Of a stretch of DNA of 64,000 bases, positions 19,036 to 25,405 are shown piece by piece. The first letter of the stretch is position 1; every line of letters starts with the position of its first letter. This stretch comes from CAYZXT01 sp964482515 (GTDB lineage: Bacteria; Elusimicrobiota; Elusimicrobia; FEN-1173): positions 1-64,000 of the forward strand of contig CAYZXT010000005.1 of the NCBI GenBank assembly GCA_964482515.1, given 5' to 3'. The notes beneath the pieces were generated by a model that searched no databases, was not told the origin of the DNA, and saw only the letters and a program-made list of their open reading frames with translations. The position numbers and the translations under genes were made by a program.

Positions 19036-20379
19036 TCAATCTAATTGGAAAGACCGCAAGATTTGTTCGAAAGGGATCAGATATTTATTGATATCCTCCG
19101 GCGGCGCCCCGCAATAGAGGACATAGCCCGCGCCGTCCCGAACGAGGAAAAGGGCCCGGAATTGGAACAACCCGCCCATGAGCCCGGTGCCATAGAATTG
19201 CCCCAGATAGCCGTAACCGGCCGGGTAAAGGACGCTCCGGCCCTGAAGCTGGGTCCACTGTTTTTCCTTGGCCCATTTCTCGGCCAACCCCTTGGCGGTG
19301 TTGAACTGACCCGGCGGTTCGCGGTGCAGCTCTCCCCAACCGCTTCCCTTGGCCTCGCGAAAGGAGGAGAGCGTCATGCGGCGCTGTTCCTCCCACTTCC
19401 AACCGTCCGGCAAGGTGAACGTCACGCCCCGCTTGGCGTTGGTGTAGACCGACCCGCTCACGCGGCCTAGCTCTCCGCTGGGAAGCCGGGGGATGCGGTC
19501 CCTCATCTCCAAATAAAGGGATTCATTTTCCGAGAGCGGGCGCTGTACCACGCTCATGAGGTCGATGAACTTCTTCGCGAGCTGTATGCGCTCCCCTGTC
19601 GGCGGGTGCGAGGCGAAGTAGGACTGCCATTTGTCGAGCCCTTCCCGTTTCTCCAGTTCCGAGAGACGCTCGAAGAAACTCAGCGCCGCTCCCGGTTTAT
19701 AGCCGGCGGAGATCGCGTAGCGGATCCCCACGTGGTCGGCCTGCCGCTCGAATTCCCGGCTGTAGCCCAGGATATACAACGTGGTGAAAAGGTCCGCGGC
19801 CTGGGCCACCATGATCATGGCTTCGGGCCCCGCCTTGATCCCGGAGGCGATGGCCCCGAGCGTCGCCAGGGCGCCGTAGCCCATCTGCTTCTGGATCATC
19901 TGGATGGAATGCCAGGCGCAGACGTGGCCGATCTCGTGGCCGAGGACGACGGCCAGCTCCGCTTCGTTGTTCAACTGGCCCAACAATCCGCGCGTGACGA
20001 AGATATATCCGCCGGGCGCGGCGAAGGCGTTCACCAGGTCCGTGTCTAGTATCGTGAACGTGAACTCCAGTCGCGGACGGTCGCTCACCGCGACGATCTT
20101 CCGCCCGAGAGCGGAAACGTATTCCCGCAGCACCGCGTCCCTCACTTCGCCGTATTCGTCGACGATCTGCCGGTGCGTCTCGGCGCCGATCTCCTTTTCC
20201 GCGGCCTCGGAGATCACCTTGGCCTGGCGCCGGCTCGTGACGGGGTTCCGCAGACAGCCGGTAAAAAGCAAAAGCACACCCAAGAAAAGAAGCATCCCCT
20301 TAAAAACGGGAGGGAACGTCCCTGAACGGAATTCAGACAGGGCCTTGAAGTTAAATTCCTCTGGGAAAAGTTTCTTCAT
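19036..20379 (-). CDS. M48-family metalloprotease lipoprotein (BepA/LoiP-like)
   Basis: 447 residues. A hydrophobic segment at residues 29-41 ends in FTGC, a slightly non-standard lipobox, so it is probably anchored in the periplasm. The M48 catalytic domain covers about residues 60-260: zinc site HEIGH near residue 140 and the third ligand Glu in the EFERQADHVG helix near residue 200. Residues 300-447 form a separate PsbP/MOG1-like domain beginning VTFTLPDGW, which resembles the C-terminal domain of the lipoprotein at 32464-33204. M48 lipoproteins of this type help quality control of outer membrane proteins. ATG at 20379 has AGAGGA 11 bases upstream; an ATG at 20295 nearer the signal sequence is an alternative. 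Confidence 0.9.
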   Translation of the reverse strand: MKKLFPEEFNFKALSEFRSGTFPPVFKGMLLFLGVLLLFTGCLRNPVTSRRQAKVISEAAEKEIGAETHRQIVDEYGEVRDAVLREYVSALGRKIVAVSDRPRLEFTFTILDTDLVNAFAAPGGYIFVTRGLLGQLNNEAELAVVLGHEIGHVCAWHSIQMIQKQMGYGALATLGAIASGIKAGPEAMIMVAQAADLFTTLYILGYSREFERQADHVGIRYAISAGYKPGAALSFFERLSELEKREGLDKWQSYFASHPPTGERIQLAKKFIDLMSVVQRPLSENESLYLEMRDRIPRLPSGELGRVSGSVYTNAKRGVTFTLPDGWKWEEQRRMTLSSFREAKGSGWGELHREPPGQFNTAKGLAEKWAKEKQWTQLQGRSVLYPAGYGYLGQFYGTGLMGGLFQFRALFLVRDGAGYVLYCGAPPEDINKYLIPFEQILRSFQLD

Positions 20380-20381
20380 TT

Positions 20382-21590
20382 GTGTATAAATCCTCTGTGG
20401 ACACCGCCATCGATAGCAAGCGCGATAAACATTGGCTCTGGGGGATCGCCCTTCTGGGCCTGGCCCTGCGCTTCGCTTATATTTATGTCACGCGCCAACA
20501 ACCGCCGCACCCGGATTTCGTGTCCTTCCTCCATCCGGCGCTCGAGATGGCCCATCCCTTCGACACCTCGCCCCGCGAACCGCTCTTCGTCTGGTGGCTA
20601 TGGTTCCTCGCCAAACTGAACATCGTCTCGCCGGCCGCGACCCGCGGCGCCACGGCTCTGTGGTTCGTCCCCGCGATATTCTTGTTCTTCACGCTGGCGC
20701 GGCGGCTGACGGGCCGGCGCGGGGCCTGGGCCGCGCTTCTTTTATATACGGTCCTGCCCGCGCAGATCCAGTCCGACTCCCTCGGGCTACGCCATCTCCT
20801 GGAAACCGTCGGCGTATTGGCGCTCCTGAACGCGGTCACCGCGCAGGCCGCGCTTTCATCGGCAAAAACGTATTCCCAAGGCGCGCTGGCGTTCGCGTCG
20901 CTGGTCCTGGCGCGCATCAACTATCTCGGCTCCGCCGCCTTGATCCTGGCGGAAAACGCGATCCGCTCAAAGCGTTTTCGTCCCTTATTGGCCCTGCTTC
21001 CGGGGATTATCTTACTGCTCTTTCACTTTCAAAACAACCGGACCAAGTTCGACGATCCGCTCCACTCCGTGAACATGCACACCTATTGGTTCGCCAACCT
21101 CGAATACATCGGCCAACCCGGGTTCCCGGAGGACTGGGACGAATGGCAGAGGAACCCTCACCGCGCCAGCCTGACCTTCCGGCAATGGGCCTTCGAGCGG
21201 CACTCGCCCGCGGAGTTCGTCAAGGAAAGCGTACTGGGCTATATTCGTTGTCTGTGGATTTTTTTCGCGAAGGTCTATTTCGCGTCGGGCCTGCCGGCGG
21301 CCGCGACCTGGGGATTGCTGCTCATCTATGGGGCCGGATTGCTGCTGTCGCTGTTTCAAAGGGAGTGGCGGCGGCTTTTGCTGTTTTACTCGATCCTGCT
21401 CTGGCCCTACGCCTTCGTCAGCCACGTGTTCTGGGCCGGACGGTTCTTCGCGCCCTTCACGCCGCTGGCGCTGTTGTTCATGGTCCTCGCCTTGCAGCGG
21501 TCGGAACTCTTTCTTTTTCCCCGCGTCCGCCGGTGGATTCCGCAACGCTGGACCGGGGTCCTGCCGCTCCTGCAAAACCGTCAGCCGTAG
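20382..21590 (+). CDS. GT39/ArnT-like membrane glycosyltransferase
   Basis: 402 residues, about ten membrane helices. The first luminal loop after helix 1 (RQQPPHPDFVSFLHPALEMAHPFDTSPREPLF) has the acidic/Arg pattern of the polyprenyl-phosphate sugar transferases (GT39/GT83, 'dolichyl-phosphate-mannose-protein mannosyltransferase' superfamily), and a hydrophobic multi-helix body follows, ending in a short Arg-rich tail. Such enzymes transfer a lipid-linked sugar to protein or lipid at the outer face of the membrane. The start is GTG (20382) with a weak ribosome site; a GTG at 20397 is possible. Its start is two bases from that of the divergent M48 gene. The downstream aminotransferase gene converges with a 10-base overlap. 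Confidence 0.75.
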   Translation: MYKSSVDTAIDSKRDKHWLWGIALLGLALRFAYIYVTRQQPPHPDFVSFLHPALEMAHPFDTSPREPLFVWWLWFLAKLNIVSPAATRGATALWFVPAIFLFFTLARRLTGRRGAWAALLLYTVLPAQIQSDSLGLRHLLETVGVLALLNAVTAQAALSSAKTYSQGALAFASLVLARINYLGSAALILAENAIRSKRFRPLLALLPGIILLLFHFQNNRTKFDDPLHSVNMHTYWFANLEYIGQPGFPEDWDEWQRNPHRASLTFRQWAFERHSPAEFVKESVLGYIRCLWIFFAKVYFASGLPAAATWGLLLIYGAGLLLSLFQREWRRLLLFYSILLWPYAFVSHVFWAGRFFAPFTPLALLFMVLALQRSELFLFPRVRRWIPQRWTGVLPLLQNRQP

Positions 21591-22696
21591 AATTTCCGGA
21601 CGACCTTCGCCACGCGGCGCGCCGCGGCGGGAGCCAGTCCCGGGTACAAAGGAAGCGAAAGGACCTCGCGGCTGGCCCGCTCCGCCTCCGGGAAATCGCC
21701 GGGTTTGTATTTGAAGGATTCAAAGGATTTCTGCAGGTGGAGCGGCGCGGGATAGAAAACGCCGGAGCCGATGTCGAGCTTCGCCAGGTGGGCCTGCAAA
21801 GCGTCGCGCTGCGGCGCGCGCACGGTGAAAAGATGGTAAGCGCTTTGCGCCTTGGGATGGAATTCCAGGGGCCGGGCCGGGCATCCCTCAAGTTCCCGCC
21901 GGTAAATCTCCGCCAGATGTTGCCGTTCCTTCGTCCATGCGTCAAGATATTCCAATTTTATCCGCAGGGCCGCGGCCTGGAGCGTGTCGAGCCGTTCGTT
22001 ATATCCCAACTCCAAGTGGTCATAATTCGCGCGCGGCGTGGAAGATCTCCCGCAATTCCGCAGCATGCGCAGCTTTTCCGCCATGGATTCGCTGTTGGTC
22101 ACGACCATCCCGCCGTCGCCCACCCCTCCCAGATTCTTCGTCGGATAAAAACTGAAGCACCCGGCGTCGCCCAGGGCGCCCACGGGTTTCCCGTCGAAAG
22201 TCGCGCCGTGGGACTGGCAGGCGTCCTCCAGCACGCGAAAATTGTGCAAGCGGGCGAAAGAAAGAATTCCGCCCATGTCCGCCGGCTGCCCGAAGATATG
22301 GACCGGCAGGATGGCCTTGGTCCAGGGCGTGCGGGCCTTTTCCAACTGGAGAGGATCCATGTTCAGCGTATTCGGGTCCACGTCCACGAAGCGCGGCGTG
22401 GCGCCGACGAAAACAACGGCCGCGGCCGTGGCGTAAAACGTGAAGGGCGTTGTGATCACCTCGTCCCCCGGACCGACGCCCAGGGCGCGGAGCGCCAGGG
22501 CCAGCGCCGCGGTGCCGGAGGAAACGCCGACGCCGTAGGCCGCCCCGCAGGAGGCGGCGAACTCCTCTTCGAAAAACTTCACGTCTTCTCCCAGGACGAA
22601 GGCATTCTGACGGTAAACGGAACGGAAAGCCTTCATGACGCGGCCCTCCAGCTTTCGATGGACCGGGGTCAGATCGATGAGGGGGATTTTTTTCAT
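21581..22696 (-). CDS. DegT/DnrJ/EryC1/StrS sugar aminotransferase
   Basis: 371 residues. PLP-dependent aminotransferase acting on nucleotide-linked keto sugars for surface polysaccharide. The Schiff-base Lys lies in CFSFYPTKNLGGVGDGG near residue 185; the EDACQSHGA motif near residue 162 and the FTFYATAAAV cofactor region near residue 90 are family signatures. The frame is open to 22834 but the ATG at 22696 (MKKIPLIDL, the standard DegT beginning) overlaps the upstream MauE-like stop as ATGA. Converges with the GT39-like gene, another surface-glycan function. Confidence 0.94.
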   Translation of the reverse strand: MKKIPLIDLTPVHRKLEGRVMKAFRSVYRQNAFVLGEDVKFFEEEFAASCGAAYGVGVSSGTAALALALRALGVGPGDEVITTPFTFYATAAAVVFVGATPRFVDVDPNTLNMDPLQLEKARTPWTKAILPVHIFGQPADMGGILSFARLHNFRVLEDACQSHGATFDGKPVGALGDAGCFSFYPTKNLGGVGDGGMVVTNSESMAEKLRMLRNCGRSSTPRANYDHLELGYNERLDTLQAAALRIKLEYLDAWTKERQHLAEIYRRELEGCPARPLEFHPKAQSAYHLFTVRAPQRDALQAHLAKLDIGSGVFYPAPLHLQKSFESFKYKPGDFPEAERASREVLSLPLYPGLAPAAARRVAKVVRKFYG

Positions 22697-23175
22697 GCAG
22701 CCGGGTTGCGGCGCTTGCGGAACCATCGGTCGAGGCTCAAGAAACGTTCGCGGTCCAAAGAGACCATCGCGGCGAGGGAGAAAAAACCCACGTCTAAAAC
22801 GATCGTCTGGGAGGGAGTCAAAACGGGGCCCCACTTTCCGAAGCAGCCGCAGCTGCTCAGGTCAACGCCGCGGGCCAGCACCGACGCGAGGGCGGCGATG
22901 AATACGCCGAACATCACCAGGGTGGCGACGGATATCCATTTCAGGAAAAGGCCGAGGGCCAAACAAACGCCCGCCGCCACCTCCACCCAGGGAAGCACGC
23001 GGGAAAGCGGCATCAGGATTTGAATGGGGAGAAGTTGGTAGGCGTCCATGATGGCGGCCAGCTCCTCGGGCGGCGCCATCAATTTGGAAATGCCGGAGGC
23101 GAGGAGGACGGCGCCCAAGATCCAGCGGCCCGCCACGGCGCCGACGCCGACCGGGCGGCGAAACAACGTATTCAT
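22693..23175 (-). CDS. MauE/DoxX-like membrane protein with CGC motif
   Basis: 160 residues, four membrane helices. The first helix has the DoxX/MauE pattern (RWILGAVLLASGISKLMAP) and a loop near residue 112 carries SSCGCFGKWG, the cysteine pair typical of MauE-like proteins thought to move reducing power across the membrane. It is coupled by ATGA overlaps to the DsbA-like gene upstream and the aminotransferase downstream. I infer it recycles or cooperates with the neighbouring thioredoxin-fold protein. Confidence 0.85.
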   Translation of the reverse strand: MNTLFRRPVGVGAVAGRWILGAVLLASGISKLMAPPEELAAIMDAYQLLPIQILMPLSRVLPWVEVAAGVCLALGLFLKWISVATLVMFGVFIAALASVLARGVDLSSCGCFGKWGPVLTPSQTIVLDVGFFSLAAMVSLDRERFLSLDRWFRKRRNPAA

Positions 23176-23789
23176 TTCAGGTTCAATTCTTTCTGGACGG
23201 TTTGGTCCCCGTAGGCTTCCAGTTGGGATTGTCCCACGAGGCGGGAGTTGCCGATGAAAAAGGTGGGCGTCACGCTGATGGAGCGGGCGACGGCCTGGTC
23301 ATAGTCCCGCTGCACGATCGCGTCCAGGCGGTCAGACTCCAGGTCTTCCTTGAATTTTTTCATGTTCAACCCCGCCTTCTCGGCGTATTGGATGAAGACA
23401 GGCCTCGGATCCAGGCTGCTTGCCCATTCCTTCTGTCCCGCGAAGAGCATGTCCTGGTATTCCCAGAACTTGCCCTGCGTGCCCGCCGCCTCCGCGGCCC
23501 GCGCCGACAGGCGGGACCACTGGTGGGACTTGAGCGGGAAATGGCGGAAGACCAGAAGGATCTTTCCTTCATAGCGCTTCATGAGCTCCTTCACAGTGCT
23601 TTGGACCTTGGCGCAGTTGGGACACTGGAAATCCGAGTATTCCATGAAAACAACGGAAGCTTTGTCGGACCCCATCTGGCGATAGAGAGGCGCTTCCATG
23701 GAAACGGACCACGCCCGGTCCGAAACAAAAAACACCCCGGCCGACGCCAGGACCGCCAAAACAACCGCTTTCCAAATATGTTTTCGCAT
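23172..23789 (-). CDS. DsbA-like thioredoxin-fold protein, exported
   Basis: 205 residues. Signal peptide at 1-28 (Lys/His start, hydrophobic core, AWS end). DsbA/thioredoxin_4 fold: active site CPNC at residues 56-59 in YSDFQCPNCAKV, an inserted helical domain at about 85-165, and the cis-Pro loop SVTPTFFIG near residue 183. Periplasmic thiol-disulfide oxidase or reductase. Directly coupled to the MauE-like membrane protein, which suggests a dedicated redox pair. The REP-like repeat 23812-23873 lies just upstream. Confidence 0.92.
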   Translation of the reverse strand: MRKHIWKAVVLAVLASAGVFFVSDRAWSVSMEAPLYRQMGSDKASVVFMEYSDFQCPNCAKVQSTVKELMKRYEGKILLVFRHFPLKSHQWSRLSARAAEAAGTQGKFWEYQDMLFAGQKEWASSLDPRPVFIQYAEKAGLNMKKFKEDLESDRLDAIVQRDYDQAVARSISVTPTFFIGNSRLVGQSQLEAYGDQTVQKELNLK

Positions 23790-23811
23790 GGCTCCCTCGA
23801 ATCCTCTGTGC

Positions 23812-23873
23812 CGTCACCCCGGCGGAAGCCGGGGTCCAGCCGATCTGGATTCCGGCCTTCGCCGGAATGACGA
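23812..23873. repeat. Paired palindromic repeat (REP/BIME-like), copy 2
   Basis: Same two palindromic units as at 10772-10842 but in swapped order: GTCACCCCGGCGGAAGCCGG first, then CTGGATTCCGGCCTTCGCCG ending GAATGACGA, with a 5-base spacer. Thus the whole element is inverted relative to copy 1. It fills most of the gap between the DsbA-like gene and the lysine-tailed protein. Confidence 0.8.
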
Positions 23874-23878
23874 CCGAC

Positions 23879-24367
23879 TTATTCTTCCGCGATTTTGTAG
23901 ATGTAATCTCCACGGCGCGCCTTGTCCGCGACGCGGATTCCGACGCCCATCCCGATCTTCCCCTCTTGGATGTCCTTGTGCTCGCATTGCATCGAGGTCA
24001 CCGGAAGCTCCAAATCCGTCGTGTGTCCCCGCACGTGGATAGTGTCTCCCACGCTCAAGGGAGCCGTCAGCGTGAAGGTGATGACGCTGATGTGCGAGTA
24101 AAAATCATCAACGATGCCCACGCGGGTCTCCCCGGGCTTCGGGATCCGCCACGGGAACAACGGCGCGGGACCGGCCAGTCCGCCCCTGCGCTTCGCCGCC
24201 GCTTTCTTTTGTGTCGCGGTCTTCTGGGGCTTCGCCTTGGCCGAAACTTTTTTCGCCGCTTTTTTGACGGCCTTTTTCACGGACTTCTTGACGGCTTTTT
24301 TCGCGGGCTTCTTAGCCGGCTTCTTCTTCGCCTTCACCGCTGATTTTTTCTTGGGTTTTTTGGCCAT
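23879..24367 (-). CDS. Lys/Ala-rich tail plus EF-Tu-like beta-barrel protein
   Basis: 162 residues in two parts. Residues 1-60 are almost only Lys, Ala and Pro (AKKPAKK-type repeats), like the C-terminal tail of histone H1 or bacterial H1-like proteins, and should bind nucleic acid. Residues 75-162 form a small beta-barrel (VGIVDDFYSHISVITFTL, VGDTIHVRGHTTDLE, GVGIRVADKARRGDYIYKI) resembling elongation-factor domain 2 and the barrel at the end of U32 peptidases, usually found as a free 80-residue 'translation elongation factor-like' protein. The fusion suggests an RNA- or ribosome-associated role, by inference only. ATG at 24367 has AGGGG upstream and a TATACT box 40 bases away. Confidence 0.8.
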   Translation of the reverse strand: MAKKPKKKSAVKAKKKPAKKPAKKAVKKSVKKAVKKAAKKVSAKAKPQKTATQKKAAAKRRGGLAGPAPLFPWRIPKPGETRVGIVDDFYSHISVITFTLTAPLSVGDTIHVRGHTTDLELPVTSMQCEHKDIQEGKIGMGVGIRVADKARRGDYIYKIAEE

Positions 24368-24403
24368 GGCTTACCCCTTTGGATTTTATGAACCAAGCTT
24401 GGA

Positions 24404-24409
24404 AGTATA
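24404..24409 (-). promoter_or_regulatory. Putative -10 box upstream of the lysine-tailed gene
   Basis: TATACT on the minus strand, about 37 bases before the ATG at 24367, which would leave a 30-base leader with AAAGGGG as ribosome site. No -35 at the right distance (TTGAAC is 22 bases away). Confidence 0.35.
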
Positions 24410-24484
24410 CTCTACCAATCCGAGAACGGCCGTTCAAGAAGGCGTTGCCGCTGGGTAACGTGCCGGTCTGCCGGACGGCACAGT

Positions 24485-25327
24485 CTAAGTCGGCCGCATC
24501 TGGGCCCGCAGCTTCTCCACCGGGATGTGCCCGACGTTCTCGTAGACGAAGTGGGGCCGGTAGGCGAAGCGGTTGATCTCCCTGCGCGTGGTCACGCCGG
24601 AGAGGACCAGGATCGTCCGCATGCCGGCCTCGAGCCCCGCCTCCATGTCCGTGTCCATGCGGTCTCCCACCATGAACGCCTGGGAAGAACGCACGCCCAG
24701 ATAACGCAGGGCCATGCGCATCATGAGCGGGTTCGGCTTGCCGATGAAATAGGTCCGCTTGCCGGTGGCCAGTTCGATGGGCGCCACCAGCGCGCCGCAG
24801 GCCGGCGTGACGCCGTCCTCAACGGGCCCGGTGACGTCGGGGTTCGTGCCGATCAGCCGCGCGCCCTGGCGGACGAGCTTCACGGCCTTTTCGATGCCGG
24901 CGAAATTGTACTCCTTGGAATTGCCGACGATGACGTAGTCCGGCCCGCGGTCCGTGATGCGGTAGCCCACCTGCGTCAAAGCCTTGACGAGCCCGGAACC
25001 GCCGATCACGTAGGCGCGGCCCTTGGGCCGCTGGGCGTTCAGGAACTTGGCCGTGGCCATGGCCGAGGTGAAAAAACTTTCCGCCGGCACGTTGATGCCG
25101 AGGCGGGCGAGTTTCTTCTGCAGGTCTTCGGGGGTCTTTTCGGAATTGTTGGTGAGGAAAACGAAACGGTGGCGGCCGGCGCTCAGGCGTTCGACGAACT
25201 CCTTGGCGCCGGGGATCAGGACGCTGCCGCGATAGATGACGCCGTCCATGTCGATGACGAAACCCGGCAGCGACGCCTCCGGCTGATCCGTGACCAAGCG
25301 ATGGACGATTTCCATGCCGCTAGGCAT
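24485..25327 (-). CDS. HAD-IIA hydrolase (NagD/4-nitrophenylphosphatase type)
   Basis: 280 residues, cytoplasmic phosphatase. HAD motif I is DMDGV near residue 27, motif II Thr/Ser in FLTNNSEKTPEDL near residue 57 (the NagD signature), a C2A cap in the middle (GSGLVKALTQVGYRITD), and motif IV GDRMDTDMEAG near residue 222. Substrate unknown; NagD-type enzymes dephosphorylate nucleotides and sugar phosphates. Start at ATG 25327 or 25315; the former lies inside an 8-bp inverted repeat. Follows rnr on the same strand. Confidence 0.92.
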   Translation of the reverse strand: MPSGMEIVHRLVTDQPEASLPGFVIDMDGVIYRGSVLIPGAKEFVERLSAGRHRFVFLTNNSEKTPEDLQKKLARLGINVPAESFFTSAMATAKFLNAQRPKGRAYVIGGSGLVKALTQVGYRITDRGPDYVIVGNSKEYNFAGIEKAVKLVRQGARLIGTNPDVTGPVEDGVTPACGALVAPIELATGKRTYFIGKPNPLMMRMALRYLGVRSSQAFMVGDRMDTDMEAGLEAGMRTILVLSGVTTRREINRFAYRPHFVYENVGHIPVEKLRAQMRPT

Positions 25328-25352
25328 GGCACCAGTTTGTGGATTGGTGCCA
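25327..25352 (-). promoter_or_regulatory. Inverted repeat overlapping the HAD gene start
   Basis: Perfect 8-bp arms TGGCACCA/TGGTGCCA with a 10-base loop; the 3' arm on the minus strand contains the first base of the ATG at 25327. It could hide that start codon in RNA, or be an operator. No T run follows, so it is not an ordinary terminator. Confidence 0.3.
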
Positions 25353-25361
25353 GAAAAATCC

Positions 25362-25400
25362 GTGATTGCTTCGTCGCAAAAAACGCTCCCCGCAATGACA
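25362..25400. repeat. Dispersed hairpin repeat (GATTGC...GCAATGAC type)
   Basis: GATTGCTTCGTCGC, a short A-rich middle, then CGCTCCCCGCAATGAC. This matches from memory a hairpin repeat found between genes in many environmental bacterial genomes, here degenerate and present once. It lies between rnr and the HAD gene. Confidence 0.5.
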
Positions 25401-25405
25401 GCTAG

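Noticed and set aside
20432..23023. 863-codon plus-strand frame across the GT39, DegT and MauE-like genes
   Set aside because: It overlaps three well-supported genes and the translation is low-complexity Arg/Gly/Pro; no ribosome site.
24460..24481. GTGCCG/CGGCAC hairpin after the HAD gene as a terminator
   Set aside because: Only six base pairs and no T run.
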